Positions 25,543-32,169 of a stretch of 49,436 bases of DNA are shown here, piece after piece. Position 1 is the stretch's first letter. Every line of letters begins with the position of its first letter. The stretch is from the NCBI RefSeq assembly GCF_004345325.1, contig NZ_SLVJ01000028.1, forward strand, positions 1 to 49,436. Reading direction: 5' to 3'. The DNA is from Acinetobacter calcoaceticus (GTDB lineage: Bacteria > Pseudomonadota > Gammaproteobacteria > Pseudomonadales > Moraxellaceae). The position numbers and the translations under genes were made by a program. The notes below the pieces were generated by a model. It saw nothing but the letters and a program-made list of their open reading frames with translations, had not been told where the DNA came from and did not search any database.

Positions 25543-26136
25543 CTAATTAAGTTGTAATAATTGATCTCGTTCGGCATCGACCTGATATGCAGTTTGTAAA
25601 GATGGATTCAGTGGATAAGCCTGACCATTAAATTGCATCAGAACTTGGCCCGTCCCCCGACTGTAAACCGATAGATCAGACCAACCGTTGCGACTACTGC
25701 TCAGTTGGTAGATCGGCGTATTCACAACGGTTGATTTGCTCAACAGCTCAAATTTCTCATGCGGCATGCCCTTGAAAACCAGCAATGTACATCCCCCAGA
25801 ACCGCACCACTCTTGGCCTTGTAGCAATACCACTGCGTCCACTTGCCCATCGGCGTTGAGATCTAGATAACTGACCAGATAAGCAGTAGCTTTGCTTAGG
25901 CTATTTCCAGAATTCGCATGCGATGTGCCCAACTTAAGCGCCTGAACCGCTTGATCCAAGGCCTGCCCCATTGGCGTGACACTGATCGGCATTACCTGAG
26001 GTTTCGCTGGCGACTGCTGTACCTCTGTTGGTGCACGCTCAGATTGGCTCGGTGTTGTGGTAGGACTAATGGTCACGTTACTGCAGGCAACCACTAATAC
26101 ACTACTACCAGATAGGATTAATAATTGTTTCAGCAT
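25543..26136 (-). CDS. Predicted lipoprotein
   Basis: A 197-residue lipoprotein. The signal MLKQLLILSGSSVLVVACSN gives Cys18 as the lipidated residue. A Pro/Ser/Thr-rich linker follows (about residues 24-55) and then a soluble domain with AYLVSYLDLNADGQVDAVVLL, which resembles a single EF-hand-like or FG-GAP-type calcium loop (DLNADGQVD), and a Cys pair in WCGSGGCTLLVF that may form a disulfide. It lies downstream of folK but 48 bp apart, possibly in the same transcript. Role unknown; periplasmic membrane location inferred. Confidence 0.7.
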   Translation of the reverse strand: MLKQLLILSGSSVLVVACSNVTISPTTTPSQSERAPTEVQQSPAKPQVMPISVTPMGQALDQAVQALKLGTSHANSGNSLSKATAYLVSYLDLNADGQVDAVVLLQGQEWCGSGGCTLLVFKGMPHEKFELLSKSTVVNTPIYQLSSSRNGWSDLSVYSRGTGQVLMQFNGQAYPLNPSLQTAYQVDAERDQLLQLN

Positions 26137-26184
26137 GGTTATGCCCTATTTCAAAAGTATTTTTTCATAATGCTGCTACTAAGC

Positions 26185-26637
26185 TCACATTGCAGTAGCG
26201 AGTTCTAGGCATGACAAATTGGGGTAGTGATGTGCAGGATGTTGAAAGGCGGGATCATTCCAAATCTGGTACATCGGGATTTTGACATCCAACGGCAAAG
26301 GCAATTTTTTGCGATTGAGTTGCATCGCAGTCAGCGCAGTGCCCCATGCGATTAAATCAACATCCAAACTGATTTGATGCGAAGGACGTACACGACCACT
26401 GTCATTTTCCCATTGCTTGAGTTGGCTGCTCAGTTGTTCAACGCTGAGATCGCAACAGAGTAGACAGGCACAATTCCAATAATCCGCACCAATACCATCA
26501 CGACAAGGAATCTTATAGATCGATGAAAATTGACATCGACCTAGACCTTGTAATTGGGCAATGGCTTGACGGAAATGCTGCTCAGGGTGTTGATTACTCG
26601 CCAGTGCGAGGGCGTATATCGTGTCGGTAGCGTTCAA
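26185..26637 (-). CDS. folK: Hydroxymethyldihydropteridine pyrophosphokinase
   Basis: A 150-residue enzyme of folate synthesis that transfers pyrophosphate from ATP to 6-hydroxymethyl-7,8-dihydropterin. Recognisable parts are the N-terminal YALALASNQHPEQHF (the strand and helix of HPPK), FSSIYKIPCRDGIG, and ISLDVDLIAWG, which carries the paired Asp of the HPPK signature (usually LDLDLLLYG). It is slightly shorter than E. coli FolK. Its start overlaps the folB 3' end by 44 bp, so the two consecutive pathway steps are co-translated. Confidence 0.85.
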   Translation of the reverse strand: MNATDTIYALALASNQHPEQHFRQAIAQLQGLGRCQFSSIYKIPCRDGIGADYWNCACLLCCDLSVEQLSSQLKQWENDSGRVRPSHQISLDVDLIAWGTALTAMQLNRKKLPLPLDVKIPMYQIWNDPAFQHPAHHYPNLSCLELATAM

Positions 26638-26980
26638 GACGAATTCCTACAGCCTGTGCTTGGGCGATAATGGCTGGTTTACGAATGGTAATCACAATAG
26701 ATTCTATCGCTTCAAAAGTCACAAACAATTGCTCAATCACCAAATGTGCGGCGTGCTCTAACATTTTAGGCTGGCTTTGTTGAATGGTTTGTGCTGCGAT
26801 TTCACAGATTTGCGCATAGTTTAAAGTATCAACTAAGGCATCTGAGCGAGCAACTTTGTTTAAACAAGTATTGATGGTCATATCCAGCATTAAAGGCTGA
26901 ACAATCTGGCGTTCCCAGACGAAACAGCCAATCACTGTATCGACTTTCAGCCCTTCAATTATAATTGCATCCATGATCAC
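26594..26980 (-). CDS. folB: Dihydroneopterin aldolase
   Basis: A 128-residue FolB that cleaves 7,8-dihydroneopterin to 6-hydroxymethyl-7,8-dihydropterin and glycolaldehyde, the step before FolK. Family features are IIIEGLKVDTVIGCFVWERQIVQPLMLDMTI at the start, DTLNYAQIC, EHAAHLVIEQLF, and the closing strand VITIRKPAII with the Lys-Pro contact. The tail extends about 20 residues past the usual end, reading into the overlap with folK. Confidence 0.9.
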   Translation of the reverse strand: MIMDAIIIEGLKVDTVIGCFVWERQIVQPLMLDMTINTCLNKVARSDALVDTLNYAQICEIAAQTIQQSQPKMLEHAAHLVIEQLFVTFEAIESIVITIRKPAIIAQAQAVGIRLERYRHDIRPRTGE

Positions 26981-27024
26981 GACCTCAATGCTTCACTCAG
27001 TTGTTCGCTCTACCCGCAGTTGCT

Positions 27025-28323
27025 TTAGTGTTTCAGCAACTGAACAGGCTCTAAAGTTTGCACCATTTGTAAACGTTGGTCAGCATAAATATCGGTATAC
27101 GGTGCGAGAACGCGCATAAAGCGATCAAAATAAAGCATTTGCTTGAACAATAACGCAAAATCACGTGGGAAACGTATGCCGTGACGCTCTCCAACCCCGA
27201 CCATATCCATCATAATGTCATTGAGATCGGCAGGATTTGAAGACAAAATTTGTTGTGGATCTGCCATCATCACCCCACTAAATAACCGCTCTAGATCCGC
27301 TGCCAGCACTTTGATCTCAACTTGAGTATCGGTCATGCCCATTTTCAACATATTTTCAGCCATGGCTTCATAGTTGGTGCGTTGCAAGGCATCCATAAAG
27401 GCCATACAGGCTGTCCAGACTTGCGGGTTAAGCTGTCCAACGATACCGAAATCGATAAAGCCAATCCGCCCATCATCGAGCAACATCAGATTGCCAGCGT
27501 GTAGATCGGCATGGAAACTGTTACACATCATCAGACTACCAAACCACGTATTCATGGCACTGATCAGCACTTGCGATGGATCTTTGGCATGTTGCTTAAC
27601 CACATCAAAATCAACCAGTGGCACACCATACAGACGCTGCATGGTCAGGACACGGCGTGTTGAATATTGGTGATAGACCTTCGGTGCTGTCGCAGCCTGG
27701 TTATCGGTAGCGCGTAGATATTCAACAAAATCATCAATGTTCTTGGCTTCTTCGATGAAGTCAACTTCACGCACCATGCGATTTTTGATTTCTTCTACGA
27801 TATCGGCCAAAGAAGCAAATTTCACTTTAGGTACTGCTTTTTCAAGGATTTTAGCAGCCCAATGCAGCACATTTAAGTCGGTATATAAAATGGTTTCCAC
27901 CCCAGGTTTTTGCACCTTGAGTACCACATCTTCACCAGTGACCAATTTTGCGGCATGGACTTGAGCGATCGATGCAGAAGCCAAAGGCTGCTCTTCAATC
28001 GATGCAAAAATCTGGCTTAGGTCACGACCTTCAAACTCAGACGCTAAAACTTGTTGTACATAGCTAAAAGGCAAGGATGGGGTCTGGTCGAGACAGCCTT
28101 GAAACTCTTCGACATATTCTCTTGGGAATAATGACGGTGTGCTGGCAATAAACTGGCCCAGCTTAATATAGGTCGAACCGAGCGATTCAAATGTTTCGCG
28201 CATTAATTTGGCATTGCTGGGTTTTTCTGTGGCGTATTTAATCCCAGCTTTGGCTGCGATTACTGCGGTCTCCCCCATACGGGCAACTGAACGCAGACCA
28301 TCAACTAAAATATTTCTTTTCAT
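27025..28323 (-). CDS. ABC1/UbiB-family atypical kinase (paralog 2)
   Basis: A 432-residue ABC1/AarF kinase-like protein. In order: the KxGQ motif in STYIKLGQFIASTPSLFP, ASASIAQVHAAKL (Ala-rich loop), DVVLKVQKPG (nucleotide-site Lys), and the full catalytic segments SFHADLHAGNLMLLDDGR and IGFIDFGIVG. It is thus the complete UbiB-like type, unlike the one at 11140-12513. Such proteins support ubiquinone biosynthesis or lipid handling at the membrane. A GTG at 28338 is in frame, but the ATG at 28323 is preferred. It is followed by folB/folK and preceded by moeB, all on the same strand. Confidence 0.88.
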   Translation of the reverse strand: MKRNILVDGLRSVARMGETAVIAAKAGIKYATEKPSNAKLMRETFESLGSTYIKLGQFIASTPSLFPREYVEEFQGCLDQTPSLPFSYVQQVLASEFEGRDLSQIFASIEEQPLASASIAQVHAAKLVTGEDVVLKVQKPGVETILYTDLNVLHWAAKILEKAVPKVKFASLADIVEEIKNRMVREVDFIEEAKNIDDFVEYLRATDNQAATAPKVYHQYSTRRVLTMQRLYGVPLVDFDVVKQHAKDPSQVLISAMNTWFGSLMMCNSFHADLHAGNLMLLDDGRIGFIDFGIVGQLNPQVWTACMAFMDALQRTNYEAMAENMLKMGMTDTQVEIKVLAADLERLFSGVMMADPQQILSSNPADLNDIMMDMVGVGERHGIRFPRDFALLFKQMLYFDRFMRVLAPYTDIYADQRLQMVQTLEPVQLLKH

Positions 28324-28388
28324 AGAGTCTAAGTACACACAAATGAATGCAGTTTAACAAATAAATGGCCAGAGCTGAGCGTTGTTAC

Positions 28389-29168
28389 TCAACATACTGG
28401 GCATTCGTCATCTTTTTCAAATTGAATGATGCGCTGTTTCATACTCAGCCCATCCCACAATAGTAATTTTTGTTTTAAGGGTGTGAGCCCCAAACCGAGA
28501 TAGAGCAAGGCATGGTGCGCTTGCAAGCTGGCCATAACATTGGGGGTGGTCGCCAATACGCCTGAATCAGCGCAGCGTAAAGCGTCATTGTCCTGTTGCT
28601 CTGAGGTCGAATCTTGCTTTGGAAATAAACACTCATAACACGGGGCATCGCCCTCAACCATAAACAACTGCCCTTGAAATCCAATCGCAGAAGCACTAAT
28701 CAAGGCAACCTGATGTTGCTTACAGCTCAGATTGACCAGATAACGGGTACTAAAATTGTCACAGCCATCCAAAACCAGATCTTGCATTTTAATCAGTTCT
28801 GCTGCATTGCTGCGATCAAGCTTAAGGTTATAACTTTCAACGTGGATATGCGGGTTAATTTGACGTAGTCGATTGGCCAACACCTCCGCTTTATAAAATC
28901 CGATATCTGCATGACTAAAGGCAATTTGCCGTTGTAGATTACTGATTTCAATGCTATCCGCATCGATTAAAGTAATTTTACCAACCCCTGCTCGCGCCAG
29001 TAATTCGGCGCTTGTACACCCAATACCACCACAACCTACGATGAGGACGTTGGCCAGTTTCAACTTTTCTTGTGCTTCGATATCCCAGCCATCGAGTAAA
29101 ATTTGGCGGCTATAGAGATGCATTTCTTCATCACTTAACTCTAAGTCTATGTCGAACGGATCTGTCAC
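28389..29168 (-). CDS. moeB: MoeB/ThiF-family sulfur-carrier adenylyltransferase
   Basis: A 259-residue E1-like enzyme that adenylates the C-terminal glycine of a small sulfur carrier (MoaD or ThiS). The N-terminus YSRQILLDGWDIEAQEKL and the nucleotide loop NVLIVGCGGIGCTSAELLARAGVG are diagnostic, as is LIDADSIEISNLQRQIAFS with the ATP-binding Asp and Arg. Zinc is held by the pairs CYEC and CPVC at the C-terminus. No rhodanese domain is attached. MoeB versus ThiF cannot be separated by sequence alone; thiM is far away at 48 kb, so MoeB is preferred. Confidence 0.85.
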   Translation of the reverse strand: MTDPFDIDLELSDEEMHLYSRQILLDGWDIEAQEKLKLANVLIVGCGGIGCTSAELLARAGVGKITLIDADSIEISNLQRQIAFSHADIGFYKAEVLANRLRQINPHIHVESYNLKLDRSNAAELIKMQDLVLDGCDNFSTRYLVNLSCKQHQVALISASAIGFQGQLFMVEGDAPCYECLFPKQDSTSEQQDNDALRCADSGVLATTPNVMASLQAHHALLYLGLGLTPLKQKLLLWDGLSMKQRIIQFEKDDECPVC

Positions 29169-29252
29169 GTATATATCCTTGGTCTGGCAACGCTTACAAA
29201 GTCTTGGATGGAGTATAAAGCGTTTAGCGTAAATCTACAGTAAAACAGCTTT

Positions 29253-29401
29253 GACAAAACACCCTTTTTACCCCAATATTTATGACACTCTTTAACAGCT
29301 AACAAAATCAATAACTTACAAACCATGTAAAAATATTGGGTATTTCGCCTTTTTTAGGGCTATCTCATTGTTATTTTATAGTTTGTGGGTGAAATTTTAC
29401 T
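29253..29401 (+). promoter_or_regulatory. CRISPR leader-like region with an IHF site
   Basis: AT-rich, non-coding, and ends directly at the first repeat. It contains AATCAATAACTTA (29306-29318), a perfect match to the IHF consensus WATCAANNNNTTR. Type I-F leaders are known to need IHF for spacer integration. No other gene or structure is visible here. Confidence 0.55.
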
Positions 29402-29523
29402 GTTCACTGCCTGAGCGAGTTTTAAAGTGCTTCTTTAAAACTCAGCGTAAAGCAGCTTAGAAATCAATCAGAAATTGCTTTTTTGGCGATACATCGTTTA
29501 CTGCCGCATAGGCAGCTTAGAAA
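29402..29523 (+). CRISPR. Degenerate type I-F-like CRISPR mini-array (left part)
   Basis: The repeat at 29496-29523 is 28 nt with 5' part GTTTACTGCC and 3' part GCAGCTTAGAAA, closely matching the type I-F repeat and its CTGCC/GGCAG Cas6f hairpin. Before it lies a 32-nt unique segment (29464-29495), exactly the type I-F spacer length. Before that, at 29402-29463, is a repeat with the same ends (GTTCACTGCC and GCAGCTTAGAAA) whose 6-nt centre is replaced by 40 nt containing GAGTTTTAAAG / CTTTAAAACTC. No cas genes are in the window. Confidence 0.75.
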
Positions 29524-29641
29524 AATACTGCAGCAAGTAATATCACCAGCACCCAAAGTTTTAAAGCATGGATGGGAAGTTGACGATACTATCGTTTAAA
29601 AACTATACTTTAGATGTAACATATCAAACGGAAAGCAGAAT

Positions 29642-29662
29642 AAAATGCCCTTTCGGGCATTT
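29642..29662 (-). terminator. Terminator of the toxin-immunity unit
   Basis: On the minus strand AAATGCCC / GGGCATTT forms an 8-bp stem followed by TTTTATT, 30 bases beyond the immunity gene stop codon. Together with the array, this accounts for the gap 29524-29691. Confidence 0.75.
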
Positions 29663-29691
29663 AATTATAGTTTTTATAACGATAGGTAATC

Positions 29692-30381
29692 CTACTCATC
29701 ATCTTGCCCCAAACCCTGTTCATCTGCGTACTTACCGATATCGAGCATTAAATTTGGTGTATCCAGTGATGCTAAAAACTGCAAATGGGAAATGATAGGC
29801 AACTTGCGCACATTCTCTAGTTTAACTTCACCACCTAGTATCAAAGCAGGCTCAAAACCAAACATTTCATGTTGGTTGAGTTCACCATATTTTTTTACAG
29901 CTCGCTCAAATAAAGGTTTATTTTTCCAATCATCAAAATCTAAAAAATTTTTATCTTGGGAAGCAAAAAAACTTCTTACTAAATAATTTTCTTCCCCTTT
30001 TTTAATTTCTTCCATACTTGGAAAAACACTTGAAATAGTAGATGCTATTTTATAGCAATTCCCGTGTATGGTTCCCCAAACCTTTAAATCACCAAATGCA
30101 CTACGTGCAATAACAAAATATTCTTCAAATGGCAGTGTTTCTATATGTTCTAACCATGCATCAAGTACATCTTGATAGTCTTCAGGGTTGACCAACCAAA
30201 ATAAACCGTTGCCCCACGCAGAAAAGCCAAATACTTTCCAATATTCTAATAATTGATCGGGTAATTTACCCTTATATCTATGAAGAGTTTGTTCTGTTAC
30301 TCTTTCAACTTGGGTAGGTGGTCCAAAGCCTTTATCATTATAAAAGTAGTTAAAATGTTCATCTATTATAAATTCACTCAT
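29692..30381 (-). CDS. Tdi1-type immunity protein (GAD-like and DUF1851 domains)
   Basis: A 229-residue soluble protein. The first half (FGPPTQVERVTEQTLHRYKG, LPDQLLEYWKVFGFSAWGNGLFWLVNPEDYQ) is the GAD-like domain and the second half (LPIISHLQFLASLDTPNLMLDIGKYADEQGLG) the DUF1851 part, the composition of Tdi1, which neutralises Tde1 DNase effectors of type VI secretion systems. Its ATG overlaps the toxin stop (ATGA), so expression is coupled. The gene is intact while the toxin gene is broken, as expected if immunity is retained as protection against siblings. No secretion genes are nearby. Confidence 0.85.
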   Translation of the reverse strand: MSEFIIDEHFNYFYNDKGFGPPTQVERVTEQTLHRYKGKLPDQLLEYWKVFGFSAWGNGLFWLVNPEDYQDVLDAWLEHIETLPFEEYFVIARSAFGDLKVWGTIHGNCYKIASTISSVFPSMEEIKKGEENYLVRSFFASQDKNFLDFDDWKNKPLFERAVKKYGELNQHEMFGFEPALILGGEVKLENVRKLPIISHLQFLASLDTPNLMLDIGKYADEQGLGQDDE

Positions 30382-31076
30382 TTTTTACACCTTTCTAATT
30401 TAGCATTCATACCTGTATTACTACGTTCATTTGCTGGAACTTTAGCAACTGCCGCATCTAAATCTCCAACGCAGCTCGGCCACTGACCACCAAGCGAAGA
30501 ATTGGTATTTTTTAAGCCGAATGCTTTATAGCCAATTTTATTTGCACCTCCGGCAATTTGATCAGGATCATGCAAAGCCGCCATTTCATCCATAATTCTT
30601 CCGGATTTTGCTTCGGCTTTTGCAGAAGCCTCACTAATACTTATTCCTTATTTTTCATAATCTTGACGATATTTATCTCTTAACTTTTCTTGGTAACTTT
30701 TTCGTGCTTGCGCAGCTGGAGCACAACTACCTCGCCCACCTTTTTGAAAAGCTTCGCGACCTTTTACATAGTCGTCAACACTCATTTCATTTAAACCTTT
30801 TTGTTGGTTTGCCAATTGAGTGTCTGTTTGATCTTTCAAGTATTGATCTACTGTTTTTTTATTACTACCTCTGGGATAATCTTCCTTAATCATTTTAGCA
30901 GTATTCTTCTTGGCAGCATCGTTATTTACTGGATTAAAACATTTTACCTTAGCTTCCTTCATTTGCTTGGTAATCGGGCCTTTAACTTTTGGATCATGCA
31001 CATTATCCGGTAATTTACCTCCACTTCCTCCAGAAGCACTATGTGCTGCACCAGCCGTGTGTGCAGCATAGGCAGC
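30378..31076 (-). pseudogene. Tde1/Ntox15-type DNase toxin, 5'-truncated with an in-frame stop
   Basis: Minus-strand frame from 31076 reads an Ala/Gly-rich linker (AAYAAHTAGAAHS, SGGSGGKLPDN), then the Ntox15 region with GLNEMSVDDYVKGREAFQKG and ARKSYQEKLRDKYRQDYEK, then TAA at 30648-30650. In the same frame it continues GISISEASAKAEAKSG and the HxxD-containing ALHDPDQIAGGANK, to GQWPSCVGDLDAAV and the end. The single nonsense codon (probably from CAA or GAA) separates the catalytic HxxD part. Upstream, the frame meets a stop created by CRISPR-like repeat sequence (31077-31079), so the trafficking N-terminus has been lost. Confidence 0.85.
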
Positions 31077-31168
31077 TTAGAAATTAACATGCCCTTAACA
31101 TTTATAGTTTACTGCCTGAGCGAGTTTTAAAGTGCTTCTTTAAAACTCGGCGTAAAGCAGTTTAGAAA
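31062..31168 (+). CRISPR. Degenerate type I-F-like CRISPR repeats (right part)
   Basis: A partial repeat (31062-31083) retains GCATAGGCAGCTTAGAAA. A 23-nt segment follows (31084-31106), then a 62-nt expanded repeat (31107-31168) with GTTTACTGCC and GCAGTTTAGAAA ends and the same 40-nt palindromic centre as 29402-29463; by my count the two 62-nt units differ at only three positions. All repeats face the same way as the left part, so the toxin-immunity genes lie between direct repeats. Confidence 0.7.
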
Positions 31169-31182
31169 GTATTTTCAAATCA

Positions 31183-31608
31183 TTATTTTTCATAATAGGA
31201 TCGTTCATTAAGATTCACCTTAACATTATTTACACAACGCTGAACCGGTATATAGGATGACCCTTTATAGATATGCATCCAGCTATTTTCAGGATCATTG
31301 ACGTCTGATTTACTCACATTTGAAATAACATGATATCTAAACTCACCTCTGCGAAATTCCATATTGGGCCATAAATTTCCATGTAGTTCAGATAAGCTTG
31401 GGGTATTCGTTTTTAGGTCACTGCGTGAATTTCTCACTATCCGTTTTTTTGCATTCAATTGTGGGCTAAAAGCCAAGCGGTACATATCGCCCTCTCTGCT
31501 TATATCCATGCCACCGCCATCGGCAAAATCACAAGAAAATACAAACGTTGAATCCGCTTGAACCATGAAAGGAATAAACCCCATAACCATGATGATAATT
31601 TTTTTCAT
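31183..31608 (-). CDS. Secreted hypothetical protein
   Basis: A 141-residue protein with a cleavable signal peptide (MKKIIIMVMGFIPFMVQADS, cut after VQA) and two Cys in the mature part (FSCDFADGG and VQRCVNNV) that could form one disulfide in the periplasm. The ribosome-binding site GGAGG precedes the ATG well. No family is recognised. It ends 14 bp from the outer CRISPR-like repeat, so it lies at the border of the accessory island. Confidence 0.65.
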   Translation of the reverse strand: MKKIIIMVMGFIPFMVQADSTFVFSCDFADGGGMDISREGDMYRLAFSPQLNAKKRIVRNSRSDLKTNTPSLSELHGNLWPNMEFRRGEFRYHVISNVSKSDVNDPENSWMHIYKGSSYIPVQRCVNNVKVNLNERSYYEK

Positions 31609-31772
31609 AACAACCTCCGTTTGATCAGGATAATATTTGGCTGGCTTGAGAGAATTGAAGTTTTCATGTTCTAATTGCAGTTCATCACAATTGAGAAGCT
31701 AACTTAATTCTTCATCAATAAATATGAACGCGTCTATAATCTCACCAATCAAAACGCCACAAGGATTGCGCC

Positions 31773-32135
31773 ATGACATCAGAAAAAGTCTCCAAACTAC
31801 TTGATGATATCCAACTCCTCCACCCCACATTTTATACTTTGGTGGTTGCAGTCCGAGAAATCATTTTTGATTTAGATCCTTTGGTGACTGAGGAAGTCAA
31901 ATACGGCGGCATATTATTTTCTAAAGGCACTGCTTTCGGTGGGATATTTTGTTATGCAAAGCATGTGAGTATGGAGTTTAGTTCAGGTGCAACACTTGCC
32001 GACGATTATCAACAGCTCCAAGGCTCAGGAAAGTTTCGTCGACATATAAAATTGCGCACTTGCGATGATATTCACAGCACACATCTGACTGAATATATTA
32101 GCCTGGCATTGGCTCAGGCTACGGATCACCGTTAA
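31773..32135 (+). CDS. DUF1801-family protein
   Basis: A 120-residue soluble protein of the DUF1801/YdhG-like fold: LVVAVREIIFDLDPLVTEEVKYGGILFS, then AFGGIFCYAKHVSMEFSSGATL and KFRRHIKLRTCDDI match the usual order (helix, 'E.VKYG.P.F', aromatic strand, 'R.h.k'). Members are small, often stand-alone proteins of unknown biochemistry. It is transcribed alone, convergent with the TPR protein gene. Confidence 0.75.
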   Translation: MTSEKVSKLLDDIQLLHPTFYTLVVAVREIIFDLDPLVTEEVKYGGILFSKGTAFGGIFCYAKHVSMEFSSGATLADDYQQLQGSGKFRRHIKLRTCDDIHSTHLTEYISLALAQATDHR

Positions 32136-32169
32136 ACCGCGTGTGTGCTGATTGAATCACCTTTATTGG

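Noticed and set aside
29402..29463. 62-nt palindromic unit as an integron attC site
   Set aside because: Length and foldback fit, but the required RYYYAAC and GTTRRRY core sites are not at the ends and no integrase is present.
29496..29523. 28-bp repeat read as a p-dif (XerC/XerD) site, which in Acinetobacter also bounds toxin-antitoxin modules and has an 11-6-11 layout
   Set aside because: The arms do not resemble the XerC or XerD binding sequences (no TTCGTATAA / TTATGTTAA), while they match the type I-F CRISPR repeat closely.
29253..31168. CRISPR-associated transposon (Tn7-like) guided by the I-F repeats
   Set aside because: No tns, tniQ or cas genes anywhere in the window.
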